The notes: generated from the letters alone by a model not told the origin. Shown: positions 35,142 through 45,900, counted from the stretch's first letter. The stretch: DNA of 64,000 bases from Sedimenticola selenatireducens (GCF_007625115.1 NZ_VMNH01000005.1:248001-312000); one strand, 5' to 3'. A program made the numbers and translations.

Positions 35142-35621
35142 TTAATTGATCGAACAGCTGCCACTGGCAGGTGCCATATCTTCCACTGTAGCGTCACGCA
35201 CCTCAACAATCTTTATCATCACCTTGAGGGTTTTTCCAGCGAGGGGGTGGTTGCCATCCACGGTCAGCTTGTCGCCCTCTATTTTACTCACATAGAAGGT
35301 CTTGGTCTCACCCTCCTGATTCTGCATCTGCACCTCGGCACCCAACTGTCGAAACTGGGGAGGCACATTCTCAATATCATCGGTAAAGGTCAGCTCTGGA
35401 TCGTGCTCACCAAAGCCATCCTCCGGCTGTACTTCCATCTCAACCTCATCCCCCACGCCCTTGCCTGCAATGACTTTATCCATACTGCCAATGAGTTCAG
35501 TTTCGCCGCCGTGAACATAGCTGACAGGGATATCATTCTGTTCTAAGACATTGCCTTCCAAATCGGTGATATGGTAGGTGAGTGAGACAAATTTTCCGGG
35601 TTTTATGACTTCGCTGGACAT
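35142..35621 (-). CDS. FKBP-type peptidyl-prolyl isomerase, SlyD-like
   Basis: A 159-residue cytoplasmic isomerase/chaperone. The FKBP core is interrupted by an insert-in-flap domain (residues about 75-125) as in SlyD: EDGFGEHDPELTFTDD, then the FKBP return VDGNHPLAGKTLKVMIKI. The His-rich metal-binding tail of E. coli SlyD is absent, leaving only a short C-terminus with one Cys. It ends 32 nt upstream of glmU and could be transcribed with it. Confidence 0.88.
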   Translation of the reverse strand: MSSEVIKPGKFVSLTYHITDLEGNVLEQNDIPVSYVHGGETELIGSMDKVIAGKGVGDEVEMEVQPEDGFGEHDPELTFTDDIENVPPQFRQLGAEVQMQNQEGETKTFYVSKIEGDKLTVDGNHPLAGKTLKVMIKIVEVRDATVEDMAPASGSCSIN

Positions 35622-35815
35622 AGCTTACTGCTCCGCTTGATTAAAAGACCTCCCAGTGGAAGGCTCGTGATTATACCATCCACATCCGTCTGCTGCGCCT
35701 AAACTCGCCCCTACACCTTCATAGGTAATTATTTCCAACCAGCGGAACTGTCACGCCCGATTACTGCTATTGTTTAAAGAGTGGCGGAATACCCTCTCTC
35801 GAAACTACCAATATG

Positions 35816-35829
35816 GGTGGAAATCCGCC
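35816..35829. promoter_or_regulatory. Candidate activator (DctD) binding dyad upstream of dctP
   Basis: GGTGGA-AA-TCCGCC is an almost perfect dyad (5 of 6 pairs) about 90 bp upstream of the sigma-54 promoter. A related half-site GGCGGA lies at 35783-35788. The spacing is right for an enhancer of an NtrC-type activator. Assignment to DctD is inference. Confidence 0.4.
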
Positions 35830-35917
35830 AATTTTCAATTATTGACGGACTTCAAAAAAACGATCTAAGTTATTTATAATCAATAAGATAGCCTATTTTT
35901 AGTGGCAAGTTTTCTTA

Positions 35918-35934
35918 TTGGCACCGCCTTTGCA
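35918..35934 (+). promoter_or_regulatory. Sigma-54 promoter for dctPQM
   Basis: TTGGCACCGCCTTTGCA has the invariant GG (35920-35921) and GC (35932-35933) exactly 10 nt apart and matches the -24/-12 consensus TGGCACN5TTGCA. It lies 86 nt before the dctP start. The region 35622-36019 holds no gene; it is A+T-rich upstream, as expected for an enhancer-dependent promoter. Confidence 0.85.
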
Positions 35935-36019
35935 GCATAGAGTGAACCAGATTGGCATACCCCACTAGGAAAGCATGCCAAGCATGGAACACCAAAGACA
36001 ACGCAACAGGAGGAATCCA

Positions 36020-37021
36020 ATGCACAAAACTCTGATCGGTCTCGCCGTAACCGCAGCAATCACCCTTTCATCCACCGCTGCCATCGCGAACTGCGACCCC
36101 GGTGAAATGGTGATCAAATTCAGTCATGTAACCAATACCGACAAACATCCCAAGGGTATTGCCGCCTCTCTGCTTGAGAGCCGTGTCAACTCCGAGATGA
36201 ATGGCAAGGCCTGTATGCAGGTCTATCCAAACTCTACCCTGTACGATGACAACAAGGTCTTGGAAGCCATGTTGAATGGTGATGTGCAGTTGGCCGCACC
36301 TTCACTCTCAAAGTTCGAAAAATTCACCAAGAAATTCCGCATCTTCGACCTGCCTTTCCTGTTCGAAGATGTCGAAGCGGTGGATCGTTTCCAGAACTCT
36401 GCCTCTGGCGAGAAGCTGAAAAACTCCATGAAGAAGCGCGGCCTGCTGGGACTCTCATACTGGCATAACGGTATGAAACAGCTTTCCGCTAACAAGCCAC
36501 TGATCAAACCTGAAGATGCACAAGGCCTTAAATTCCGTGTGCAGGCCTCTGATGTATTGGTCGCTCAATTTGAGCAACTCGGCGCCAACCCTCAGAAGAT
36601 GTCTTTCAAAGAGGTTTATGGTGGACTTCAGACCAAGGTTATCGATGGCCAGGAGAACAGCTGGTCCAACATCTACGGCAAGAAATTCTTTGAAGTACAA
36701 GACGGCGTAACTGCCAGTAACCACGGTATCCTCGATTACCTGGTTGTGACCTCCGACGAGTGGTGGAATGGCCTGCCAGCAGACATTCGTGGACAGCTTG
36801 CACAGATTCTGCAGGAAGTCACTGAGACCCGTAACTCTGAGTCTGCCAAGGTGAACCAGCAGAGCATGCAGCGTGTTATTGAAGCAGGCGGTGTGGTCCG
36901 CACACTGACTCCAGAACAGCGTCAGGCATGGGTTGTTGCCATGAAACCTGTCTGGAAAAAGTTTGAGGATGATATCGGTGCAGACCTGCTGGAGGCCGCC
37001 GAGGCTTCCAACAAAAAATAA
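36020..37021 (+). CDS. dctP: TRAP transporter C4-dicarboxylate-binding protein DctP
   Basis: A 333-residue periplasmic binding protein that delivers C4-dicarboxylates (malate, fumarate, succinate) to DctQM. It has a Sec signal peptide (MHKTLIGLAVTAAITLSSTA then AIA). DctP signatures are IKFSHVTNTDKHPKGIAA, the RVQASDVLVAQFEQLGANPQ region with the ligand-binding Arg, and GGLQTKVIDGQENSWSNIY. ATG at 36020 follows AGGAGGAATCC; an upstream extension from 35975 is rejected. It is driven by the sigma-54 promoter at 35918, and the regulators DctB/DctD are close. Confidence 0.92.
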   Translation: MHKTLIGLAVTAAITLSSTAAIANCDPGEMVIKFSHVTNTDKHPKGIAASLLESRVNSEMNGKACMQVYPNSTLYDDNKVLEAMLNGDVQLAAPSLSKFEKFTKKFRIFDLPFLFEDVEAVDRFQNSASGEKLKNSMKKRGLLGLSYWHNGMKQLSANKPLIKPEDAQGLKFRVQASDVLVAQFEQLGANPQKMSFKEVYGGLQTKVIDGQENSWSNIYGKKFFEVQDGVTASNHGILDYLVVTSDEWWNGLPADIRGQLAQILQEVTETRNSESAKVNQQSMQRVIEAGGVVRTLTPEQRQAWVVAMKPVWKKFEDDIGADLLEAAEASNKK

Positions 37022-37035
37022 GTTGTAGCAATACC

Positions 37036-37059
37036 AGGCGACCGCCCATGCGGTCGCCT
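37036..37059 (+). terminator. Intra-operon hairpin between dctP and dctQ
   Basis: A 10-bp perfect stem AGGCGACCGC-CCAT-GCGGTCGCCT 14 nt after the dctP stop. No strong U-tract follows. It is best read as a partial terminator or 3'-end stabiliser that makes the binding protein more abundant than the permease. Confidence 0.65.
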
Positions 37060-37103
37060 GTCCTATAAATCAAACCTGTTTTTATGCCTTCGAGGAGGCT
37101 TTG

Positions 37104-37730
37104 ATGGATTCCGCACCCACGTCCCGGCTCGGCAGAGTGATGGATCAGATCGAGGAGACTTCAATCGCAGTCTGCCTTGGTCTTATGACCCTGATCACCT
37201 TTGCCAATGTGATTGCCCGTTATGTTTTCAACAACAATATCCTCTGGGCCCTGGAGACCACCGTTTTTCTGTTTGCCTGGCTTGTGCTGATGGGCTGTTC
37301 CTATGGGGTAAAAAAACAGTTCCATATTGGCGTTGATGTGGTGATCAATATGGTTTCACCCAAGACACGCAAAATCATGGCACTGTTATCCATAACAGCG
37401 TGCTTGGCCTTTGCCATATTGCTACTGATCGGATCCTGGGATTACTGGTATGCGTTTGCAACCAAACGCGCCTTCCTCGAAACCAATGATGTACCGATGC
37501 CAGATTTCCTGCAGTTCTTTGCGGTCTGGCTAAACGATGGCGAACTTTACGAAAAGATGCCGCGATTTATACCTTATCTTGCACTGCCCCTGGGCATGGC
37601 ATTGTTAACCCTACGCTTCCTTGAGATCGCCTGGAAAGTAATCAAAGGCGAGCAAGACTCGATCATCGCCAGTCACGAAGCTGAAGCCAGCATGAGCGAA
37701 GATCCACACCATCCTGCAGGAGAGAAATAA
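37104..37730 (+). CDS. dctQ: TRAP transporter small permease DctQ
   Basis: A 208-residue membrane protein with four predicted helices (about 17-38, 48-70, 90-112, 150-170). The stretch NNNILWALETTVFLFAWLVL then MGCSYGVKKQFHIGVDV is the DctQ signature. ATG at 37104 follows GAGGAGG; a TTG just before it is less likely. It is the second gene of the dctPQM operon, 2 nt upstream of dctM. Confidence 0.93.
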   Translation: MDSAPTSRLGRVMDQIEETSIAVCLGLMTLITFANVIARYVFNNNILWALETTVFLFAWLVLMGCSYGVKKQFHIGVDVVINMVSPKTRKIMALLSITACLAFAILLLIGSWDYWYAFATKRAFLETNDVPMPDFLQFFAVWLNDGELYEKMPRFIPYLALPLGMALLTLRFLEIAWKVIKGEQDSIIASHEAEASMSEDPHHPAGEK

Positions 37731-37732
37731 TA

Positions 37733-39091
37733 ATGGATATCTTATTCCTCTTCTCGATGGTTATTGGCTTGATGCTGATCGGCGTACCGATCGCCATTGC
37801 CCTGGGTCTCTCCAGTATCATTTTCCTGTTTATCCATTCAGATGCTTCTTTGGCATCTGTGGCACAAACGCTATTCTCCGCCTTTGAAGGGCACTACACC
37901 CTGTTGGCCATTCCGTTCTTCATTCTGGCTTCCAGTTTTATGTCGACCGGTGGTGTGGCGCGGCGAATCATTCGTTTTGCTATTGCTGTAGTGGGCTGGT
38001 TCCCCGGTGGCTTGGCCATGGCCTCTGTATTTGCCTGTATGATGTTCGCCGCATTGTCCGGTTCCTCTCCGGCCACCGTGGTCGCAATTGGTAGTATCGT
38101 CATTGCCGGTATGGTCAAGGCTGGCTATACGAAAGAGTTCGCTGCCGGAGTTATCTGTAACGCCGGTACACTGGGCATTCTGATTCCACCCTCTATCGTG
38201 ATGGTGGTATACGCAGCCGCCACGGATGTATCAGTCGGCCGCATGTTCCTGGCCGGTGTCATACCTGGCACCCTGGCCGGTGTGATGCTGATGATCGGTA
38301 TTTATATTGCTGCCCGGGTAAAGGGTCTCCCCGCTCAACCCTTTGCCGGTTGGGGTGAAGTATTTGATTCTGCCAAGGATGCCGGCTGGGGTCTGATGCT
38401 GATCGTCATTATCCTGGGGGGTATCTATGGCGGTATCTTTACACCGACCGAGGCTGCAGCAGTAGCCGCTGTTTACGCCTTTTTCATTGCCAATTTCATT
38501 TATAAGGACATGGGGCCGCTGGCAGACAAAACTAAAGGCAACTTCTTTACTGCATTGATCTCTGTCTTCTGGCACAAAGATACCAAGCACACCCTTTATG
38601 ATGCGGGCAAGCTCACCATCATGCTGCTGTTTATCATTGCCAATGCGTTGATCCTCAAGCATGTACTGACGGAAGAACGTATTCCACAGATGATTACCGA
38701 AGCCATGTTATCTGCCGGTTTCGGTCCTATTATGTTCCTGATTGTGGTAAACGTGCTACTGCTTATCGGCGGTCAGTTCATGGAGCCTTCAGGTCTATTA
38801 ATCATTGTGGCGCCTTTGGTATTCCCGATTGCAATGACACTGGGTATTGATCCGATTCATCTGGGTATCATCATGGTCGTGAACATGGAGATCGGCATGA
38901 TTACGCCGCCCGTTGGCCTCAATCTGTTCGTGACGGCCGGTGTTGCCCACATGTCGATGATGCGCATTGTCAAAGCAGCCGCTCCTTGGCTTGGTATCAT
39001 GTTCCTGTTCTTGATCATCGTCACTTATGTACCCGCAATCTCCACCTGGTTACCCACGCTAATGATGGGGCCAGAGATCATTACTAAGTAG
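37733..39091 (+). CDS. dctM: TRAP transporter large permease DctM
   Basis: A 452-residue polytopic protein (about 12 helices), the sodium-coupled translocation subunit. Characteristic segments are MLIGVPIAIALGLSS, FAALSGSSPATVVAIGSIVI, GVICNAGTLGILIPPSIVMVVYA and EIGMITPPVGLNLFVTAGV. The gene is followed immediately by the universal stress protein gene. Confidence 0.95.
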   Translation: MDILFLFSMVIGLMLIGVPIAIALGLSSIIFLFIHSDASLASVAQTLFSAFEGHYTLLAIPFFILASSFMSTGGVARRIIRFAIAVVGWFPGGLAMASVFACMMFAALSGSSPATVVAIGSIVIAGMVKAGYTKEFAAGVICNAGTLGILIPPSIVMVVYAAATDVSVGRMFLAGVIPGTLAGVMLMIGIYIAARVKGLPAQPFAGWGEVFDSAKDAGWGLMLIVIILGGIYGGIFTPTEAAAVAAVYAFFIANFIYKDMGPLADKTKGNFFTALISVFWHKDTKHTLYDAGKLTIMLLFIIANALILKHVLTEERIPQMITEAMLSAGFGPIMFLIVVNVLLLIGGQFMEPSGLLIIVAPLVFPIAMTLGIDPIHLGIIMVVNMEIGMITPPVGLNLFVTAGVAHMSMMRIVKAAAPWLGIMFLFLIIVTYVPAISTWLPTLMMGPEIITK

Positions 39092-39158
39092 CATGGGAAG
39101 ATTGGCGCAGCGTGCTTCGGCACCTGCGCCGTCCATAACCACATTTGAGATAGACACC

Positions 39159-39638
39159 ATGAGCATTCCAACACTGAAGACAATCCTCTATGCCACGGAC
39201 CTGGGAAAAAACATGCGGCCGGCATTTCGTCATGCAATCGGTCTTGCCCAGCAGTATCAGGCCAAGATCATCATGCTGCATGTCGCTGAACCGATCGGTA
39301 ATACCGGTATGGCCGTGCTTGAACTCTATGTGCCCGACATGAGTGACGATTTTGAGCATGAGGAGTTAAGAGGGATTCTGACTAAGATGGAGCAGCGCCT
39401 AGAGGATTTTTATATCGAGGAGCTTGGTGAGGATTCAGACTTGGTCTCTAATGTAGCCGTAGTTACCGGGCGACCAGCGGAAGAAATTAAAAAATATGCA
39501 GACGCCAATGACGTAGACTTGATTGTCATGGGAACTCACACCAGTCCAAGCTTAGGGGCAGTGCTGTTGGGTTCGACCGCACGTAAGTTGATCAATATTA
39601 GTCAATGTCCTGTAATGGTTGTACCCGTAAAAAAATAA
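39159..39638 (+). CDS. Universal stress protein (UspA fold) in the dct operon
   Basis: A 159-residue UspA-domain protein with the ATP-binding pattern GTHTSPSLGAVLLGSTARKL (G-x2-G-x9-G-S/T, here in a variant form) and VMVVP at the end. I chose the ATG at 39159 (MSIPTLKTILYATDLG); the longer frame from 39093 lacks support. Its place after dctM recalls TeaD, a UspA protein that modulates the TeaABC TRAP transporter in Halomonas, so a role in tuning DctPQM is likely but inferred. It is followed by a terminator. Confidence 0.85.
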   Translation: MSIPTLKTILYATDLGKNMRPAFRHAIGLAQQYQAKIIMLHVAEPIGNTGMAVLELYVPDMSDDFEHEELRGILTKMEQRLEDFYIEELGEDSDLVSNVAVVTGRPAEEIKKYADANDVDLIVMGTHTSPSLGAVLLGSTARKLINISQCPVMVVPVKK

Positions 39639-39660
39639 CCCTTGGCATGGAGGCAATAAT

Positions 39661-39700
39661 AACGCGGTGATCCAGGAAGGGTCATCGCGTTTTTCTTTTT
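39661..39700 (+). terminator. Rho-independent terminator of the dctPQM-usp operon
   Basis: Stem AACGCGGTGA / TCATCGCGTT (one G-U pair) followed by TTTTTCTTTTTT. It ends 21 nt before the 3' end of convergent dctD. Confidence 0.85.
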
Positions 39701-39720
39701 TGGCTCTTTTGCTGGATGAG

Positions 39721-41091
39721 TTACTCTTTGAAGTGACTCTTATCCAATCCGTATTTTTTCATTTTATCGTAGAGCGTTTTTCTCGGAACACCCAGTGCCG
39801 ACATCGTCTCTTTTATATTGCCTTTATGACTCTGTAGTACTTGCTCAATAATGCTCTTCTCGAAACAGTCTACTTGTTCAGGCAATGATACCGGATGTTC
39901 AGATTGATCATCATCTGTTCCATGTAACAGATGTTCCAAATCATAACCACAACTCTCACCCAGCAAAGCGTAACGTTCGGCCACATTTCTTAACTCGCGG
40001 ACATTACCTGGCCAGTTATGCGTCAGGAGTGTGCGTATTTGATGGCTTGATGGAAGCGGCGCTTCCATTTGGTAACGCGCATTTGCGACTAAAAGAAAAT
40101 GATGGAACAGGAGCGGAATATCTTCCCGGCGATCTCTTAATGGTGGAACCTCCAAGGTCACCACATTGAGGCGATAGAGCAGGTCCTGGCGAAACTGTCC
40201 TGCTTCACTGGCCTCTTTAAGATCTATCTTCGTGGCTGCCACCACGCGCATATCCAGCGGTATTAATGTGTTCGACCCGAGCCTTTCTACCACGCGTTCC
40301 TGTAATACTCTGAGCAGTCTCACTTGAACGGGCATTGGCATACTCTCAATCTCGTCAAGAAAGAGGGTGCCTCCATTGGCATGTTCAAACTTTCCTATGC
40401 GTCGTTCATTGGCCCCGGTGAAAGCGCCGGATTCATGTCCAAACAGCTCGCTCTCAATCAGACTCTCGGGTACTGCACCACAATTGATTGCAACAAAGTT
40501 TTTATCACGTCTTTTTGAGTGCTCGTGTAGTGAACGCGAAATCAGCTCTTTACCTGTGCCTGTTTCGCCCAGCACCAGTATATCGGCAGCCGCATTCGAT
40601 ACCTGGGCAATCGTTGCACGCAGTTTTTGCATCGCCGGGGTGCGGCCAATAATGCGTGGACCCGGTACGGCCTGTGCCTCAAGTTCCAGCTTCAGCGACC
40701 GATTCTCCAATGTCAGCGCACGCTTATCGACCGCACGACGAACCGTATCGATGAGCTTTTCAGCGGCAAAGGGTTTTTCAATAAAATCATAAGCACCATC
40801 CTGGATTGCACTGACTGCCATGGTAATGTCGCCATGACCGGTAACGAGGATAACCGGGATATCCCGATCAATCTGCAATGCCTTTTCAAGAAACGTGAGG
40901 CCATCCATACCTGGCATTTTAATGTCACAGACCACCGCGCCATTCCATTCCAAAGAGAGTAGTGGCAATACTTTTTCAGCACCGTTGAAACTTTGTACAT
41001 CAAAGCCCGCTAATTCCAACGTCTGTTGATTGGCCATTCGAATGTGTTTTTCATCATCAATGAAAAATATGATTGGGTTTATATTACTCAT
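39721..41091 (-). CDS. dctD: DctD, sigma-54-dependent C4-dicarboxylate response regulator
   Basis: A 456-residue NtrC-family activator. The receiver is at 5-120 with D56 as phosphoacceptor (CDIKMPGMDG). The AAA+ domain (about 145-385) has the Walker A GETGTGKE, the sigma-54 contact loop GAFTGA (as ESGAFTGANERR) and an R-finger region. A Fis-type helix-turn-helix lies at the C-terminus (GNIKETMSALGVPRKTLYDKMKKYG). With DctB upstream it should activate the sigma-54 promoter of dctPQM on the other strand. Confidence 0.93.
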   Translation of the reverse strand: MSNINPIIFFIDDEKHIRMANQQTLELAGFDVQSFNGAEKVLPLLSLEWNGAVVCDIKMPGMDGLTFLEKALQIDRDIPVILVTGHGDITMAVSAIQDGAYDFIEKPFAAEKLIDTVRRAVDKRALTLENRSLKLELEAQAVPGPRIIGRTPAMQKLRATIAQVSNAAADILVLGETGTGKELISRSLHEHSKRRDKNFVAINCGAVPESLIESELFGHESGAFTGANERRIGKFEHANGGTLFLDEIESMPMPVQVRLLRVLQERVVERLGSNTLIPLDMRVVAATKIDLKEASEAGQFRQDLLYRLNVVTLEVPPLRDRREDIPLLFHHFLLVANARYQMEAPLPSSHQIRTLLTHNWPGNVRELRNVAERYALLGESCGYDLEHLLHGTDDDQSEHPVSLPEQVDCFEKSIIEQVLQSHKGNIKETMSALGVPRKTLYDKMKKYGLDKSHFKE

Positions 41092-41142
41092 TGCTTGGTA
41101 TAATTTCCCAGCTTATGCAGCTGTAAGATTGGAAAGTTAACG

Positions 41143-43017
41143 TTAGGTCGTCACTATACGTTGATCTACTTGTTTTTCACGCAAAACGGCCAAGTCTAAA
41201 CGCAAGGTAAAAATTGCCCCACCTTTTTCCTGGTTGCCTGCCGTTAATGAGCCATGCAACATCTCAACAATCCGATAGGATATTGAGAGCCCAAGCCCAA
41301 GCCCTCGCTCTTCAGATTTTGTTGTAAAGAATGGATCGAAGATACGCTCTAAATTTTCCTCGGCGATTCCGGGGCCGTTATCCAGTATCTGAATTGAAGC
41401 CTTGTTATCATCAGTAGCGACTCTTAGCTGAATCCACCGAGTGGATTGTTGTTCAACCGCATGAACCGCATTGGAGATCAAGTTAACCAAAACCTGTTCA
41501 AGCTGAACCATATCAGCCATCACATAGACCTCTTCTGCAGGGAGGAAACGACGGAATTCCGTTTCAGTATCTTTCAGCTGTGGCCCCACAATTTTTAGCG
41601 CATTCTCAATAACGGCTTGAAGTGATACGGTCACTAACTGACCCGTCGTCTTACGTGAAAACACTTTCAACTGTCGGCTGATCTTTGCCATCCGCTCGGT
41701 TAGTTCAGCAATCTGTTCGAGGTTCCAGCTTGCTTCCTCTTTTCTGTCTCGAGCGAGATAGGCTCTAGCATTATCCGCGTACGACCGAATAGCCGCGAGT
41801 GGCTGATTCAATTCGTGATTGATACCGGAAGACATCTGCCCTAGTGCAGCCATCTTCGCCGCTTGTATCAGTTCATCCTGTGTTTTACGCAGTGTTTCAT
41901 CGGTACGCCGATGTTCTTCAATTTCTCTAAGCAGGCGGATGTTTGCATTGGTGAGATCAGACGTACGTTCTTTCACGCGCTGTTCAAGAATACGTTTTGC
42001 CCGTTGCTCATAGCGTTCCCGCTCTTTCAATCGTCGGCTTCTTTGCACGAAATAAAAAACCAGAAAGACCAAAGCAATATAAACTATCGTGGTAATAAAG
42101 AGTGACTTGAGCACTTGCGCATTGACCACACCAAGTCCCGCAAAGATATGGACTTGCCAACCCGCATCAGGCATGGCTCTTACAAGCATAAGGTGATCAC
42201 TTTTCCTTGGGTCGCCAATATTGACGACCTGCGCCTGACCAGTAAGCTCATCTTTCAGTGTAACGTTTAATGTGCCGATTTTGGCATTACCATAACGACG
42301 GCTGTCTTGTACTCGGCTAATGACTTCTTCATCCAGTGGATAGAGGCTTTTATAGCGCCAATCATCATTGGTCGAAATGAAAATCACCCCGTCGGGGTCG
42401 GTAACGACAAACTCCTCTTTCAGCTCCCGCCAACTCTCTTCGAAACCCTGAAGCTCGATTTTGATCACAACCGCGCCAAGAATTCCGGCATCACCTTTAA
42501 CGGGATACGCAAAATAGTAGCCCCGTTTATTGGAGGTTGAACCCAGTGCAAAATAGCGCCCGAGCTTACCTTTCATCGCCTCTTGGAAATAGGGGCGATA
42601 GGCGAAGTTTCGACCAATGAAGGGGCGCTCTGAAAGCCAGTTTGATGCCGCAATGGTCCAACCTTCCGCATTCATCAGATAGGTATCAGAGGCATTCGCC
42701 ACCTCGTTAATCGTTTCAAGATAGCGGTTTAAGGCGGTGATGCTTTTTACATCATTGGGGTTTTCAAGAAAATTAATCAGGAGACTGTTTGTTGCCAGCA
42801 GTTCAGGCAAAAACTTGTACTTTTCAAGCTCCCCTTCCAGGTTCGCAATGAACAGGCGGAGTTGATGCTGATTCTGTTGTTGTAGATTTTCGAGGGCCAA
42901 TTGGCGCGACCAGTGCCCGGTCTGCCATAACAGTATAATGAGGAATAAACCCACCCCCAGAAACAGCGATCGCTGAATCACACTAAAGTGTTTTATTTGT
43001 AGGCTGTTTTTATCCAT
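41143..43017 (-). CDS. dctB: DctB, C4-dicarboxylate sensor histidine kinase
   Basis: A 624-residue membrane kinase. Two transmembrane helices (about 14-34 and 295-315) enclose a periplasmic double-Cache (PAS-like) sensor domain. A cytoplasmic coiled coil follows, then HisKA with the phosphorylated His in SSGINHELNQPLAAIRSYAD (a DctB signature), and HATPase with DNGPGI and RGLGLGLSIS. I chose ATG 43015-43017 (MDKNSLQIKHF). A longer frame to 43200 would read through the atpC terminator and into atpC, so it is rejected. It is 51 nt upstream of dctD. Confidence 0.93.
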   Translation of the reverse strand: MDKNSLQIKHFSVIQRSLFLGVGLFLIILLWQTGHWSRQLALENLQQQNQHQLRLFIANLEGELEKYKFLPELLATNSLLINFLENPNDVKSITALNRYLETINEVANASDTYLMNAEGWTIAASNWLSERPFIGRNFAYRPYFQEAMKGKLGRYFALGSTSNKRGYYFAYPVKGDAGILGAVVIKIELQGFEESWRELKEEFVVTDPDGVIFISTNDDWRYKSLYPLDEEVISRVQDSRRYGNAKIGTLNVTLKDELTGQAQVVNIGDPRKSDHLMLVRAMPDAGWQVHIFAGLGVVNAQVLKSLFITTIVYIALVFLVFYFVQRSRRLKERERYEQRAKRILEQRVKERTSDLTNANIRLLREIEEHRRTDETLRKTQDELIQAAKMAALGQMSSGINHELNQPLAAIRSYADNARAYLARDRKEEASWNLEQIAELTERMAKISRQLKVFSRKTTGQLVTVSLQAVIENALKIVGPQLKDTETEFRRFLPAEEVYVMADMVQLEQVLVNLISNAVHAVEQQSTRWIQLRVATDDNKASIQILDNGPGIAEENLERIFDPFFTTKSEERGLGLGLSISYRIVEMLHGSLTAGNQEKGGAIFTLRLDLAVLREKQVDQRIVTT

Positions 43018-43065
43018 AACTTGAAACCAAGTATAGGCCGTATAAAAGAGATATACCCCATACAA

Positions 43066-43098
43066 ACAAAAAACCCCGCCAGATTGGCGGGGTTTTTT
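43066..43098 (-). terminator. Rho-independent terminator of the atp operon
   Basis: On the minus strand AACCCCGCC-AATCT-GGCGGGGTT followed by TTTTTGTTTGT, 14 nt after the atpC stop. It separates the ATP synthase operon from dctB. Confidence 0.92.
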
Positions 43099-43111
43099 GC
43101 ACAACATACAC

Positions 43112-43537
43112 TCAGGACTTTTTGATTTTCCGAAGTTTTTCGATTGCTCGTAACTGAGCGACTGCTTCTGCCAATTCAGCTTGCGCCTTGGCATACTCAA
43201 ACTCTTCTTTTTGACCCGCTAGCGCATCTTCTGCTCTACGTTTGGCTTCGATAGCCGCTGCTTCGTCAATATCTTTAGCACGTATAGCCGTATCCGCCAA
43301 GACAGTCACCAGATGAGGTTGTACCTCAAGGATTCCGCCCGAGACATAGAAATGTTCCATCTCTCCTTTACCTGTATCTACCCGGACATCACCTGGTTTC
43401 AGACGTGTCACAAGCGGGGTGTGGCGTGGCGCAATACCGAGTTCGCCCATCACACCAGGCGCATATACCATCTCTGCCTGACCCGAATGAATCGCTCCCT
43501 CTGCACTAACAATGTCCACATGAATAGTCATGGCCAT
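43112..43537 (-). CDS. atpC: ATP synthase F1 epsilon subunit
   Basis: A 141-residue central stalk subunit with an N-terminal beta-sandwich ([39 protein letters not shown]) and a C-terminal helical hairpin ([19 protein letters not shown]) that inhibits ATP hydrolysis. It is the last gene of the operon, 19 nt after atpD. The first Met or the third could be the start. Confidence 0.95.
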   Translation of the reverse strand: MAMTIHVDIVSAEGAIHSGQAEMVYAPGVMGELGIAPRHTPLVTRLKPGDVRVDTGKGEMEHFYVSGGILEVQPHLVTVLADTAIRAKDIDEAAAIEAKRRAEDALAGQKEEFEYAKAQAELAEAVAQLRAIEKLRKIKKS

Positions 43538-43556
43538 TTAGTTTCTCCAGCTTCGA

Positions 43557-44972
<1,416 letters not shown>

Positions 44973-45002
44973 TTAAAATCTTAACCTGTTCTACACAAGG
45001 AC

Positions 45003-45863
45003 TTATACTGCGGCGGCGCCAGCCACGATCTCAGAGATCTCCTGGGTAATGGCTGCCTGACGTGCCTTGTTGTAGACCAGCTGTAGCTCATCAATAAGGT
45101 CGCCTGCATTATCGGTAGCGGATTTCATCGCCACCATACGTGCAGACTGCTCACAAGCTCCATTTTCTACCACCGATTGATAGACCAATGACTCGATGTA
45201 TCGTGTCAACAGTCCATCTAGAACCTCTTTAGCATCAGGCTCATAAATGTAGTCCCAGTGATGCTTCAGTTCTTTTTCTGTGCTTCCGGCGATGGGCACC
45301 AGCTGCTCAACAGTTGGGGCTTGTGTCATGGTATTTACAAAAGCGTTGTAGGCTATGTAGATCCGATCAATTTCGCCTTTTTCATACGCATCAAGCATCA
45401 CCTTAACCGTACCGATCAACTGTTCGATATGCGGTGCATCGCCAAGATGGGTTGCCTGGGCAAGTACCTTGCCACCGAAGCGCTTGAAAAAGCCCAATGC
45501 CTTGGATCCGATGGTGCAGAAATCAACCTGTATACCCGCTTCCTGCTGTGCCCGAATATCTTTCGACAACTTACGAAACAGGTTGCTGTTCAAACCGCCA
45601 CAGAGCCCTCGGTCTGAAGAGATAACGATATAGCCAACCCGGCTAATATCGCGCTCCTTCATAAAGGTATGGGTATACTCTGGATGCGCGTGATACAGGT
45701 GTCCGATAACATTTCGCATCTTGTCCGCATAGGGACGCGTTGCGTCTTTCCGGTCCTGCGCCTTGCGCATCTTGGCAGCTGCCACCATCTCCATAGCAGA
45801 AGTGATCTTCTGCGTATTTTTGATGCTGGCAATCTTGGTGCGTATCTCTTTTGCGCCTGCCAT
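45003..45863 (-). CDS. atpG: ATP synthase F1 gamma subunit
   Basis: A 286-residue rotor subunit. The N-terminal coiled coil starts [20 protein letters not shown] then [11 protein letters not shown], and the C-terminal helix has [20 protein letters not shown]. Length as in E. coli (287). Confidence 0.97.
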   Translation of the reverse strand: MAGAKEIRTKIASIKNTQKITSAMEMVAAAKMRKAQDRKDATRPYADKMRNVIGHLYHAHPEYTHTFMKERDISRVGYIVISSDRGLCGGLNSNLFRKLSKDIRAQQEAGIQVDFCTIGSKALGFFKRFGGKVLAQATHLGDAPHIEQLIGTVKVMLDAYEKGEIDRIYIAYNAFVNTMTQAPTVEQLVPIAGSTEKELKHHWDYIYEPDAKEVLDGLLTRYIESLVYQSVVENGACEQSARMVAMKSATDNAGDLIDELQLVYNKARQAAITQEISEIVAGAAAV

Positions 45864-45900
45864 GATTAAACCTTATCTTTCAGCTTTATAGACTTCATGC

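Noticed and set aside
43018-43200. N-terminal extension of dctB to 43200
   Set aside because: It runs through the atpC terminator and into atpC; MDKNSLQIKHF at 43017 directly precedes the first membrane helix.
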